From the NCBI GenBank assembly GCA_009784825.1, contig WQXO01000010.1, forward strand, positions 1-64,000: a stretch of 64,000 nucleotides of DNA, given 5' to 3'. This document shows positions 1-8,411 of the stretch, piece after piece. Within the stretch, counting starts at the first letter, position 1. The number at the start of each line of letters is the position of its first letter. Source of the DNA: Oscillospiraceae bacterium (GTDB lineage Bacteria > Bacillota > Clostridia > Oscillospirales > Ruminococcaceae). The notes under the pieces were generated by a model. The model did not search any database and was not told the origin of the DNA. It saw only the letters and a program-made list of their open reading frames with translations. A program made the position numbers and the translations under genes.

Positions 1-112
1 ACAAGCGTGTCAAGGCTGTGTAAATTTAGTGAAGGGTTTTAAAAAAACCTTGTGACAAAGAAAAAATTACGACATGTTTTTTTTTTTTTTTTGTGAAACA
101 TCACCAAAGCGT

Positions 113-1099
113 TTACACGATTATTCCACCACCCAGAACAACCTCGTCTTTATAAAACACCGCACACTGCCCCGCCGTAATTGCTTTTTGGGGAACATCT
201 AAGATTACATTCCCGTCCTTAACCACACAAGGATAATCGTTTTGACTGTAACGGATTTTCACACAACACCGAAACTCACCGACAGGCAGGTTAGAATTCT
301 TTATCTTAAACTCGGATAAAAAAAGCTCGCTTTCCTCCCCTAATGTAACGGTGTTATCACGAGCGTCTTTCCCGATTACATAAAGGCGTTGACTGTTCGA
401 CAATTCCAACCCCCGCCTCTGCCCGACGGTATAATGGATATGCCCCTTATGCCTACCGATAACCCTACCCCCCATGTCAAGGAAATCTCCCCCCTCGGGA
501 ACGTCGCAATTCTCCCCGATGAACGCCGCATAATCCCCGTCCGGAATAAAACAAATGTCTTGGCTGTCGGGCTTGTCTGCGTTTAACAACCCATGCTCCC
601 CCGCCAATTCCCTCACAGCGGATTTGCTCATATTCCCCAGCGGCAGAACTAACTTAGACAGCATTTCTTTTGACAGATTATACAACATATACGACTGGTC
701 TTTATTATTTGTACCCGCCGACTTAATTAAGCCTTTTTTTAGAATACCGTTTTCGACTCTCGCATAATGCCCCGTCGCCATATAATCACAGCCCAATTCA
801 TCGGTATGCTTCATCAAAACATCGAACTTCATATAACGGTTGCAATGGGTACACGGATTAGGTGTCTCACCGTTTAACCACGCTTGATTAAAAGGCTCAA
901 TCACCCTTTCAATAAACTCCCTGCGATAATCAAAAACATAATGCTTTATATTGAACTGCTCTGCGATTTTCTTAACCCCGTCAACATCAATCCCGCAAAA
1001 ATCGAAAGTCACCCCTATGACTTCATAGTGTTCTCTCAGTAATATAACGGCGGCGGAGCTGTCAACCCCGCCACTCATAGCTAATAATACTTTTTTCAT
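113..1099 (-). CDS. mnmA: tRNA-specific 2-thiouridylase MnmA
   Basis: Predicted to activate U34 of tRNA-Lys/Glu/Gln with ATP and replace its 2-oxygen with sulfur in the cytoplasm. The PP-loop motif SGGVDSS lies at about residues 9-15. The first catalytic Cys sits in NPCTHCNRYMKF (about 80-92) and the second in SQDICFIPDG (about 175-185), as known for the family. At 328 residues it is somewhat shorter than the usual 350-370, mainly in the N-terminal domain, but both cysteines are present. ATG start; it follows nrdD on the same strand across a repeat-containing gap of about 50 bp. A poly-T tract and an imperfect A/T hairpin lie beyond the stop. Function is assigned with confidence; only sulfur-donor specificity is unseen. 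Confidence 0.95.
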   Translation of the reverse strand: MKKVLLAMSGGVDSSAAVILLREHYEVIGVTFDFCGIDVDGVKKIAEQFNIKHYVFDYRREFIERVIEPFNQAWLNGETPNPCTHCNRYMKFDVLMKHTDELGCDYMATGHYARVENGILKKGLIKSAGTNNKDQSYMLYNLSKEMLSKLVLPLGNMSKSAVRELAGEHGLLNADKPDSQDICFIPDGDYAAFIGENCDVPEGGDFLDMGGRVIGRHKGHIHYTVGQRRGLELSNSQRLYVIGKDARDNTVTLGEESELFLSEFKIKNSNLPVGEFRCCVKIRYSQNDYPCVVKDGNVILDVPQKAITAGQCAVFYKDEVVLGGGIIV

Positions 1100-1158
1100 A
1101 ATTAATAATTAATAAGGAATAATGAATAATTTTTGTGTCGCTTTGCGACGGATTATAA
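1100..1158. repeat. Partial MITE-like repeat between nrdD and mnmA
   Basis: An AT-rich arm (AATTAATAATTAATAA followed by TAATGAATAAT) is followed by a short TGTCGC/GCGACGG hairpin. The same order occurs in the full elements at 25806 and 52139, but here the right half is missing and the sequence runs into the 3' end of nrdD. Partial copy by comparison within the window. Confidence 0.6.
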
Positions 1159-3495
1159 TTTATGTTTTACACGTTCGCTTTCTTCCACACGCTTAGCGTT
1201 GTTAAACCGGTCAATCGTCCCCACTAAATACCCCGTAATCCGTCGAATTCTCTCGAATTTAACCCCGTCATCCTCACTTCGGCGGCACTTAGGGCAAATA
1301 TCGTCAATAACCCCGGTATACCCGCAGATGGAGTCATGGTCAACAGGATGGTTAATCGCACCATACCCCACACCGGACTCTTTCATAAGGCGGATAATCT
1401 TCTCGAACGCCTCAAGGTTATTACCCATGTCACCGTCCATCTCGACATAACTGATATGCCCCGCATTGGATAAAGCGTGATAGGGTGCTTCAATCTTAAT
1501 TTTCTCATAAGCGGTAATGTCGAAATACACAGGAATGTGGAACGAGTTAGTGTAATAATCGTGGTCAGTTACATTCTTAATCTCCCCATAAAGCCGCCTG
1601 TCTATCCGTAAAAATCTACCTGCCAGCCCCTCAGCGGGAGTAGCCAACAGCGTAAAGTTTAAGCCTGTCTTGGCACTTTCCTCATCTAAGCGGGTTCTGA
1701 ACCGTTTAATAATCCGCAGCCCCAGCTCACGTGCCTCCTCGGTTTCGCCGTGGTGTGAGCCTATTAACGAGTTCAAACACTCAGCCAAACCGATATACCC
1801 CATCGCAAGCGTTCCGTGCTTGAGGATTTCACCAATGGTATCCTCCGGACCTAATTTATCAGAATCCATCCAAACACCTTGCCCCATAAGGAACGGGAAG
1901 TTCTTGACTTTTTTCTGGCACTGGATTTTGAAACGATACATCAGCTGGTCAATAACAAGGTTCATCACATCCTCGAGCATTTCAAAAAACCTAACCGTAT
2001 CACCGCCCGCTTTAATGGCTAAACGAGGGAGGTTAACCGAGGTGAAACTCAAGTTCCCCCTACCGCTTACATGGTTGCGTGTCTTATCATAATTGTTTGC
2101 AATAACACGGGTGCGACAGCCCATATACGCCGCTTCACTTTCATAGTCGCCCTCTTTATAGAATTGCAGGTTATACGGTGCATCAAGGAACGAGAAATTT
2201 GGATACAGCCGCTTCGCCGAAACACGGCAGGCAATCTTAAACAAGTCATAGCTTGGGTCTTCCGGGTTATAGTTAATCCCCTCTTTAATTTTAAACACAT
2301 GAATGGGGAAAATCGGCGTCTCAGAATTGCCCAAGCCCCGCTCATTTGCGAGCAGAATATTCTTAATGACCATTCTACCCTCGGGGGAGGTGTCCGTCCC
2401 GTAGTTTATGGAAGAGAAAGGAGTCTGTGCCCCCGCACGGCTGTTCATGGTGTTGAGGTTATGAACCAACGCCTCCATGGCTTGGAAAGTAGCACGGTCA
2501 GTCTCTTTAACAGTTAATTTAGCTGAAAATCCTTGTATTTTTTTAGTAAGAGCGTCATCGCCGCCCATAATTTCTTTCAAGTGGGTGTATTCGGCTTCCT
2601 TATACCCGTTGTTGTCGGCGATAATGGGGTATAACCCGCTTTCCGCCTCGATTTTATTCATATAAGCTTCCACTTTTTCGCCGATTTCATCAAGCTCAAA
2701 GGTATCGGTATACAGTCCAATCCCTCGAACGATATTCTTTTCATATAACTGGCGAAAGGTCTTAGTAACCCCCTCTGCCATTGCATAATCGAAGTTAGGG
2801 ATTGACTGCCCGCCGTGCTGGTCATTCTGGTTAGACTGAATGGCAATACACGCCAAAGCGGAATAACTCCCTATATTATTAGGCTCTCTCAAAAAACCGT
2901 GTCCGGTGGAAAACCCGCCCTTGAACAATTTCTTAATATCAATCTGACAGCAAGTGGTGGTAAGCGTGAAGAAATCCAAATCATGGATATGTATATCGCC
3001 GTTTACATGAGCGCGGGAGTGTTCCGCAGACAGCACATACATTTCATAGAACTGCTTTGCCCCCTCCGAACCATACTTCAGCATAGTCCCCATAGCGGTA
3101 TCACCGTCTATATTGGCGTTCTCCCGCTTAATATCGCAGTCACTCGCCGATTTAAACGTCAAGTCCTCGAAAATCTTCATCAATCGTGTATTCATCTCCC
3201 GAACACGGGTTCTGTCTGCACGATACAGGATATAAGCCTTAGCAGTCTTAGCGTGACCGGTCTCGACAAGAACCTTCTCAACCACGTCTTGAACCTCTTC
3301 CACCGACGGCAGAATGTTGTTCTCGACGAAGTATCTTTCGAGCCGCTCGCAGACTTCCTCCGCTAAACTCATCGCTGTTGCATAGTCGTGACCGCCGACC
3401 GCCCTTGCCGCCTTGTAGATGGCATCGGCAATCTTGTCGATATTAAAGGAAACCTGTCGCCCGTCACGTTTCTGGATTTTTGTAAGCATAGCCAT
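1153..3495 (-). CDS. nrdD: Anaerobic ribonucleoside-triphosphate reductase (class III)
   Basis: Glycyl-radical enzyme making dNTPs from NTPs without oxygen. An N-terminal ATP-cone (about 5-95) is followed by the large barrel domain. The radical loop RITGYLVG near the C-terminus places the radical Gly at about residue 755 of 780, the usual length. The zinc site upstream of it reads HDSICGYTG..CPKC: three cysteines are visible, and the position expected to hold the first Cys is Asp. The start is ATG with GAAGGTG eight bases upstream. Its activase gene nrdG is not in the window. Regulation is unusually readable: a TTGACA-17-TATAAT promoter with two NrdR boxes 32 bp apart lies just upstream. Confidence 0.96.
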   Translation of the reverse strand: MAMLTKIQKRDGRQVSFNIDKIADAIYKAARAVGGHDYATAMSLAEEVCERLERYFVENNILPSVEEVQDVVEKVLVETGHAKTAKAYILYRADRTRVREMNTRLMKIFEDLTFKSASDCDIKRENANIDGDTAMGTMLKYGSEGAKQFYEMYVLSAEHSRAHVNGDIHIHDLDFFTLTTTCCQIDIKKLFKGGFSTGHGFLREPNNIGSYSALACIAIQSNQNDQHGGQSIPNFDYAMAEGVTKTFRQLYEKNIVRGIGLYTDTFELDEIGEKVEAYMNKIEAESGLYPIIADNNGYKEAEYTHLKEIMGGDDALTKKIQGFSAKLTVKETDRATFQAMEALVHNLNTMNSRAGAQTPFSSINYGTDTSPEGRMVIKNILLANERGLGNSETPIFPIHVFKIKEGINYNPEDPSYDLFKIACRVSAKRLYPNFSFLDAPYNLQFYKEGDYESEAAYMGCRTRVIANNYDKTRNHVSGRGNLSFTSVNLPRLAIKAGGDTVRFFEMLEDVMNLVIDQLMYRFKIQCQKKVKNFPFLMGQGVWMDSDKLGPEDTIGEILKHGTLAMGYIGLAECLNSLIGSHHGETEEARELGLRIIKRFRTRLDEESAKTGLNFTLLATPAEGLAGRFLRIDRRLYGEIKNVTDHDYYTNSFHIPVYFDITAYEKIKIEAPYHALSNAGHISYVEMDGDMGNNLEAFEKIIRLMKESGVGYGAINHPVDHDSICGYTGVIDDICPKCRRSEDDGVKFERIRRITGYLVGTIDRFNNAKRVEESERVKHKL

Positions 3496-3508
3496 ATTTT
3501 AAACACCT

Positions 3509-3524
3509 TCACCACATATTGTAC
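3509..3524 (-). promoter_or_regulatory. NrdR box 2 upstream of nrdD
   Basis: On the minus strand this reads GTACAATATGTGGTG, close to the NrdR consensus acaCwAtATaTwGtgt. It lies 32 bp, about three helical turns, downstream of box 1, the spacing known for tandem NrdR operators, and just before the nrdD ribosome site. Confidence 0.8.
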
Positions 3525-3541
3525 TTCTAAGGGACGCACTT

Positions 3542-3573
3542 AATATTATATAGTGTATTTCCCCGCTTGTCAA
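3542..3573 (-). promoter_or_regulatory. nrdD promoter with overlapping NrdR box 1
   Basis: Minus strand: TTGACA (3573-3568), a 17-bp spacer and TATAAT (3550-3545), a perfect sigma-A promoter. NrdR box 1, ACACTATATAATATT (3556-3542), covers the -10 element, so NrdR bound with dATP would be expected to block polymerase. Motifs are seen; the repressor itself is not in the window. Confidence 0.85.
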
Positions 3574-3729
3574 GTTATAACTATATAAATTTTTTCTGTT
3601 AAAACTTGGTAATATTCGACAAATTTCTATGTTGAAAATTATGTAACCAAACTGTAACCTAAAAAACGCAACCTTTTAGAACCGTCGTTTGTGTTACTTT
3701 TAACAACATAAATGAATTGAGGTAACACC

Positions 3730-5307
3730 ATGAAAAAGAAAAGTATATTTTCCATTATTTTAGCGGGAGCGCTCGCAATAACAATGTCGTCTTGCTACGG
3801 CTTGGGCGATGCCACTATGAACGAGATGGGCGGTTATGGTTACATGGCAACCTACGCCGATTATTACTACGACGGCGAAGAGGATTGGCGTTATGTTGAG
3901 ATGAACCCTGCCGAAAACTACAACACCGTTACGGAATCGCCGTTCATCAACGCCGCCACTTCTCCGCTTTCGACGTTTTCGGCAAACCCGAACACTGCCG
4001 CCTACAGTAACATGCGTCGGATAATTAACTCAGGCAACGTCCCGCCCGCACAAAGCGTTCGCATAGAGGAATACGTCAACTATTTCAATTATGACTACCC
4101 AACCCCTCAACAGGGAAGCCCCGAACCGTTTTCGATTAATGCAGAGGTGGCAGTCTGCCCGTGGAATCCTGATAATCTTCTTGCAATGGTCGGTATTCAA
4201 GGTGAAAGGTTACAATCAGAGCAGAGAGTTCCCAATAACGTGGTATTTCTGATAGATGTCTCGGGTTCTATGAGCTCCGCCAACAGGCTTCCTTTGGTAA
4301 AGGAATCATTCCTCATGCTGTTAGACCAACTTGACGAAAATGACAGAATCTCAATCGTTACCTATGCCGGGAGCAACAAGGTACTAGCCGATTCCGTTAA
4401 GGGCAGTGACAGGAAAAGCCTTGAGCATATTATCAAGGGCTTATCTGCGGGAGGCTCCACAGGCGGCTCAGCGGGGATTACCGAAGCGTATGCCCTCGCC
4501 CACAAGAACTTCATCGAGGGCGGGAATAATCGCATAATTTTAGCCACCGACGGCGATTTTAATGTCGGATTAAGCAGTGTTGCTGATATTATCCCGTTAG
4601 TTCAGGAACAAAAGGAAAAAGGCGTGTTTATTACTGTCCTCGGATACGGCATGGGCAACCTCAACGACCATATGTTAGAGGAAATCGCAAAACAAGGGAG
4701 CGGCAACTACGCCTATATTGATACAATCGAGGAGGCGCAGAAATTCTTGGTTGACCAGTTCGATTCCACCATGTATGTAATCGCAAAGGACTTGAAGCTG
4801 CAAGTCGAGTTCAACCCTGCCGTCGTCAAGGAATACCGCCTAATCGGTTATGACAACCGCCGCCTTAATAACGAGGATTTCAACGACGATAAGAAGGACG
4901 GCGGCGACATAGGTGCAGGCTTCACGGTAACTGCGTTTTATGAATTAGTTCTGCATGACGGTGAAAGCAACAGCAGTGTTGATGAGTTAATATACCAAAC
5001 CGCCGAGTTCACGGGGAGCAGCGATTATATGAACATCAAGGTACGCTATAAAGCACCCTCAGGCGGCGAAAGCAGTCTTGTTCAAAAAACAATCACGGAA
5101 GAGTTTTTCACCCAAAACCCGTCCGATAATTTCAAATGGGCTTCCGCCGTTGCAGAATTCGGACTAATTCTGAGGAATTCCGATTACAAAGGTAACGCCG
5201 ATATTAACAGTGTAATCGAAAGAGCGGAAAACTGCCGAGGAGATAATTACGGACTTCGTTCGCAGTTCATAGAATTAGCAAAAAAGTATAAGCAAATTAT
5301 AAATTAA
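3730..5307 (+). CDS. YfbK-like von Willebrand factor A domain lipoprotein
   Basis: Secreted lipoprotein: a basic N-terminus, hydrophobic stretch and lipobox ending SSC at about residue 22. The architecture follows the YfbK family: a conserved segment before the VWA domain with RIEEYVNYFNYDYP (about 115), a VWA domain with MIDAS motif DVSGSMS (about 175) and a second metal-site stretch ATDGDFNVG (about 275), then a C-terminal domain of the type following VWA in YfbK (about 350-525). Members bind a divalent metal and probably act in cell-surface protein contacts; the older label 'calcium-activated chloride channel' is not a demonstrated function. GAGGT precedes the ATG. It is divergent from nrdD and followed by the thyA promoter. 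Confidence 0.85.
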   Translation: MKKKSIFSIILAGALAITMSSCYGLGDATMNEMGGYGYMATYADYYYDGEEDWRYVEMNPAENYNTVTESPFINAATSPLSTFSANPNTAAYSNMRRIINSGNVPPAQSVRIEEYVNYFNYDYPTPQQGSPEPFSINAEVAVCPWNPDNLLAMVGIQGERLQSEQRVPNNVVFLIDVSGSMSSANRLPLVKESFLMLLDQLDENDRISIVTYAGSNKVLADSVKGSDRKSLEHIIKGLSAGGSTGGSAGITEAYALAHKNFIEGGNNRIILATDGDFNVGLSSVADIIPLVQEQKEKGVFITVLGYGMGNLNDHMLEEIAKQGSGNYAYIDTIEEAQKFLVDQFDSTMYVIAKDLKLQVEFNPAVVKEYRLIGYDNRRLNNEDFNDDKKDGGDIGAGFTVTAFYELVLHDGESNSSVDELIYQTAEFTGSSDYMNIKVRYKAPSGGESSLVQKTITEEFFTQNPSDNFKWASAVAEFGLILRNSDYKGNADINSVIERAENCRGDNYGLRSQFIELAKKYKQIIN

Positions 5308-5312
5308 CGTAA

Positions 5313-5352
5313 TTGACAAGTTTACCCCGTTATGGTACAATCATAACGGGGT
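5313..5352 (+). promoter_or_regulatory. thyA-folA promoter with an 11-bp inverted repeat around the -10
   Basis: TTGACA (5313-5318), 17 bp, TACAAT (5336-5341). A perfect inverted repeat ACCCCGTTATG / CATAACGGGGT (5324-5334 and 5342-5352) brackets the -10 hexamer. Transcription would begin inside the right arm, so the dyad looks more like a DNA operator than an RNA hairpin of this transcript. It could also act as a terminator for the preceding gene, though no U-run follows. Confidence 0.75.
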
Positions 5353-5361
5353 GATTTAATT

Positions 5362-6192
5362 ATGAGCAAGGCAGATTTAACTTTTATAAATAACTGCAGG
5401 GACATTTTAAACAACGGGTTTTGGGACACGGGACACAACGTCCGCCCGAAATGGGACGATGGCTCACCGGCACATACCATTAAGAAATTCGGGGTCATAA
5501 ACCGCTATGACTTATCCGAGGAATTTCCCGCACTTACTTTGAGAAAGCTGGCGTTTAAGAACTGCATTGACGAAATTCTGTGGATATGGCAGAAAAAATC
5601 CAACAACGTCAAGGACTTAAGCTCACGCATATGGGATTCATGGACGGACAAGAACGGCAGTATCGGGAAAGCCTACGGTTATCAGTTGTCAATCAAGCAC
5701 AAATATTCCGAGGGAGAATTTGACCAGGTTGACAGGGTGCTGTTTTCCTTGAAGAACGACCCGTTATCCCGCAGAATTATCACTAATATATACAACCACG
5801 CCGACTTACACGAAATGGGACTCTACCCGTGCGTCTACAGCCTTACACTAAATGTAACGGGCGATACCCTTAACGGAATTCTCAACCAGCGTTCGGGGGA
5901 TTTTTTAGTCGCAAACAACTGGAACGTCTGCCAATACGCAATCCTGCTTCACATGTTCGCACAATCGTGTAATCTGCGTGTGGGCGAATTAGTTCACGTA
6001 ATCGCCGACGCACATATTTATGACAGGCATATCCCCGTTTTAGAAACACTGATTTCTAAATCGCCCCTCCCCGCCCCTAAGCTGAAAATCAACCCCGACG
6101 TTACCGATTTTTATAAATTCACGGTTGACGATTTTACTTTAGAGGATTATCAAACCCACGAGTTTAAGGAAAGAATTCCGGTGGCTGTATGA
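5362..6192 (+). CDS. thyA: Thymidylate synthase (divergent ThyA type)
   Basis: Converts dUMP to dTMP using methylene-tetrahydrofolate, which becomes dihydrofolate. The 276-residue protein has the catalytic Cys in YPCVYSLTLNV (about 153), where classic ThyA has PCH. It keeps the QRSGD phosphate-binding arginine region, NNWNV in place of PFNI, and the substrate motif DAHIYDRH (about 218). This divergent form is familiar from clostridial genomes. ATG start with GGGGTG eight bases upstream. It overlaps folA by ATGA, which is logical because folA regenerates the tetrahydrofolate consumed here. It has its own promoter with a striking dyad. Confidence 0.93.
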   Translation: MSKADLTFINNCRDILNNGFWDTGHNVRPKWDDGSPAHTIKKFGVINRYDLSEEFPALTLRKLAFKNCIDEILWIWQKKSNNVKDLSSRIWDSWTDKNGSIGKAYGYQLSIKHKYSEGEFDQVDRVLFSLKNDPLSRRIITNIYNHADLHEMGLYPCVYSLTLNVTGDTLNGILNQRSGDFLVANNWNVCQYAILLHMFAQSCNLRVGELVHVIADAHIYDRHIPVLETLISKSPLPAPKLKINPDVTDFYKFTVDDFTLEDYQTHEFKERIPVAV

Positions 6193-6683
6193 ATATAATT
6201 GTAGCAGTAGACAGTAATTGGGGAATAGGCTGTGACAATAAACTATTGTATAATATTCCTGCCGACATGCAGCATTTTAAGCGGCTCACCGACGGCAAAA
6301 TCGTAGTAATGGGCAAGAACACACTGCTGTCCTTGCCGAATTCCAAGCCGCTCAAAAACCGGATAAATATCGTCTTATCTAACAGCGTTACCGAAATCGA
6401 AAATGCAATCGTGTGCAACTCAATTGAGCAATTGCTTAAAACCGTAAAACAGTACAATTCTGATGACGTTTTCGTAATCGGCGGGCAGATTGTTTATGAA
6501 GAATTGTTGGACTATTGCAGCTACGCCTATATCACAAAAATCCACACCGCATTACCCGCCGACCGTTTCTTCCCGAATATCGACAATAAAGCAAACTGGG
6601 AATTAGTTAATAAATCGGCAGTACAGGCTCACGGTGAATTAGAATATACGTTTTGCGAGTATCGAAATCTTTCGGTAAAATAG
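6189..6683 (+). CDS. folA: Dihydrofolate reductase
   Basis: Reduces dihydrofolate to tetrahydrofolate with NADPH. The N-terminus MNIIVAVDSNWGIGCDNKL carries the usual WGIG loop; VVMGKNTLLSLP corresponds to the VMGRxTxxS cofactor motif, and VFVIGGQIVYEELL to the late IGG nucleotide-binding motif. The 164-residue length is typical. It starts inside the thyA stop (ATGA), so translation is coupled. Trimethoprim sensitivity cannot be judged from sequence alone. Confidence 0.94.
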   Translation: MNIIVAVDSNWGIGCDNKLLYNIPADMQHFKRLTDGKIVVMGKNTLLSLPNSKPLKNRINIVLSNSVTEIENAIVCNSIEQLLKTVKQYNSDDVFVIGGQIVYEELLDYCSYAYITKIHTALPADRFFPNIDNKANWELVNKSAVQAHGELEYTFCEYRNLSVK

Positions 6684-6732
6684 CACTCTCATAAAGCGTG
6701 CTTCACAAAGGTCTATCGAACAATGATTTTAT

Positions 6733-6761
6733 TTGACTTTGTGTGGTGATTGTGGTATAAT
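6733..6761 (+). promoter_or_regulatory. Sigma-A promoter of the small antitoxin-like gene
   Basis: TTGACT (6733-6738), a 17-bp spacer and TATAAT (6756-6761), about 30 bp before the start codon. Confidence 0.75.
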
Positions 6762-6790
6762 GGATAAAAATGTGATAGGAGTTGATGAAT

Positions 6791-7045
6791 ATGTCAAGCC
6801 GTGATTATGCAAGAACACAGATTGATACTTTGCCGGACAGTATAATCGAAAAAGTTATTGAGTATATCTCTTTTCAAAAATTCAACCACGGTATGTATGA
6901 TAGCGATACCGATTATTTAACTTCTGTACCCGGAATGGTTGATAAAATCAAATCGGGAATGAACACGCCGCTTTCTGAGTGTGTGCCGTTGTCCGAGGTA
7001 TGGGACATTGTCAAGGTTACAAGTATGTGGACTCATTATGAGTAA
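6791..7045 (+). CDS. Orphan antitoxin-like small protein
   Basis: An 84-residue protein with an N-terminal stretch like short DUF2281/AbrB-associated antitoxins (TQIDTLPDSIIEKVIEYISFQ) and a C-terminal motif SVPGMVDKIKSGMNTPLSEC that I associate with RelB-type antitoxins paired with RelE/YoeB-like toxins. No toxin follows: the next gene is lysC on the other strand. The last residues (DIVKVTSMWTHYE) do not look like the family ending, which suggests a rearranged tail. I chose ATG 6791 because AGGAG lies nine bases before it; TTG 6782 abuts the ribosome site. Either an orphan antitoxin or a decayed pair. Confidence 0.6.
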   Translation: MSSRDYARTQIDTLPDSIIEKVIEYISFQKFNHGMYDSDTDYLTSVPGMVDKIKSGMNTPLSECVPLSEVWDIVKVTSMWTHYE

Positions 7046-7048
7046 TCC

Positions 7049-8365
7049 TCACTGCAGCATAAACACGTTATAAATCACTTTAATCGCTTCCTCGAAATCC
7101 TCTTCCTTAATCCCGATTATAATATTAAGCTCCGACGAACCCTGGTCAATCATTCTAATATTAATCTTAGCGTGGGACAGTGCCGCAAACATTCTTGCCG
7201 CCGTTCCCCGTTTTTCTTTCATTCCCCGACCGACTACCGCAATCATCGCCAAGCCCCGCTCCGCCTCAATATGATTGGGGCGGGCGACCTCGTTAATTCG
7301 CTCAAGAAGTCCCGGGTGTTTATTAATCTCGTCGGTGCATAAAACAATACTAAGCGTGTCAATCCCCGACGGAATATGCTCGAAGTTAATCCCCTCTGCT
7401 TCAAACAAGGTGAGGATTCTCCTCAAAAACCCGATTTCGTTATTCATCTCGTCCTTTTCCAGGGAAATAACGCTGAAGTTTTTCCTGCCTGCAATCCCGG
7501 TAATAACAGTCGTGGTTTCTTCCTCGGTGGCATTCGGAACAATCATAGTCCCGGGAGCTAATGGGTCATTGGTGTTTTTGATATTTATAGGAATCCCCGC
7601 TGTTCGTACAGGGAATATCGCCTCCTCATGAAGCACGGTTGCTCCCATGTAAGAAAGCTCACGCAGCTCCCGATAGGTAATAACTTTGATTACCTCGGGG
7701 TTATCGACAATTCTCGGGTCTGCCGCAAGGAATCCGGAAACATCAGTCCAGTTTTCGTATAAGTCTGCCTTGACCGCCCTTGCGATAATCGAACCGGTGA
7801 AGTCGCTCCCCCCACGTGAGAAGGTTTTAATCTCACCGTTCGGCTTTGCCCCGTAGAACCCCGGTATCACCGCATAACGGGTTTTACTCAATATCGAGGT
7901 CAGAGAAGCATTAGTCAAATCCACATCGAAATCACCATTAGCACGGAACTTGACCCCGTCTGCCGCATCTATGAACGGGAAACCCAGATACTTCGCAAGA
8001 ATAATGCCGTTGAGGTATTCCCCCCTGCTTGCCGCATAATCCCGCCCTGCATTGTTTTTGAAATTATTTATAATTGTTTCGTATTCCTCGTTCAATGAAA
8101 GGTTCAACCCTAAATCCTTAGCTATCGCACCGAAACGCTCCGCAATCGGCTTAAATTCCTTTTGCGGGTCTGCACCCTCGGCTACAGCATCATAACAGCT
8201 GTAAAGCATATCGGTGACTTTGATGTCCGCACCGAAGCGTTTCCCCGGAGCGGAGGGGACAATGTAACGCCGCTTGCCGTCGGCTTTAATTATTTCTGCG
8301 ACTTTCTTGAATTGCTGTGCGTCAGCGAGGGACGACCCCCCGAATTTTACGACTGTCTTAGCCAT
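7049..8365 (-). CDS. lysC: Aspartate kinase
   Basis: Phosphorylates aspartate, the first step toward lysine, threonine, methionine and diaminopimelate. The kinase domain begins with VVKFGGSSLADAQQF (about 5-20). Later conserved stretches include RGGSDFTGSIIA (about 187) and ENWTDVSGFLAADPRIV (about 205). Two ACT domains occupy about 300-438 and would bind inhibitory amino acids. Length is typical for a monofunctional enzyme. The leader AGGAGAACTACAGCT-ATG is identical to that of the upstream carboxypeptidase gene 46 bp away, so the two are probably co-transcribed. No lysine riboswitch is visible. Confidence 0.94.
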   Translation of the reverse strand: MAKTVVKFGGSSLADAQQFKKVAEIIKADGKRRYIVPSAPGKRFGADIKVTDMLYSCYDAVAEGADPQKEFKPIAERFGAIAKDLGLNLSLNEEYETIINNFKNNAGRDYAASRGEYLNGIILAKYLGFPFIDAADGVKFRANGDFDVDLTNASLTSILSKTRYAVIPGFYGAKPNGEIKTFSRGGSDFTGSIIARAVKADLYENWTDVSGFLAADPRIVDNPEVIKVITYRELRELSYMGATVLHEEAIFPVRTAGIPINIKNTNDPLAPGTMIVPNATEEETTTVITGIAGRKNFSVISLEKDEMNNEIGFLRRILTLFEAEGINFEHIPSGIDTLSIVLCTDEINKHPGLLERINEVARPNHIEAERGLAMIAVVGRGMKEKRGTAARMFAALSHAKINIRMIDQGSSELNIIIGIKEEDFEEAIKVIYNVFMLQ

Positions 8366-8411
8366 AGCTGTAGTTCTCCTGTTTTATATAGTTTAATATT
8401 TTCAACTTATT

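Noticed and set aside
79-94. Poly-T tract as a phase-variation site
   Set aside because: It lies outside any gene and promoter I can identify and beyond the mnmA stop; it may just be terminator sequence.
2071-2517. 148-residue plus-strand ORF inside nrdD
   Set aside because: Antisense shadow of a well-supported 780-residue gene; no ribosome site and no family pattern. The same applies to the other long shadows in carB, clpC, fliD and nadB.
5362-6192. Loss of the His after the catalytic Cys in ThyA (PCV for PCH) as a sign of inactivity
   Set aside because: The catalytic Cys, Arg and nucleotide-binding residues remain, and this variant form is familiar from clostridial ThyA proteins.
7049-8365. 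Lysine riboswitch before lysC
   Set aside because: Only 46 bp separate lysC from the upstream gene, and no conserved riboswitch core is present.
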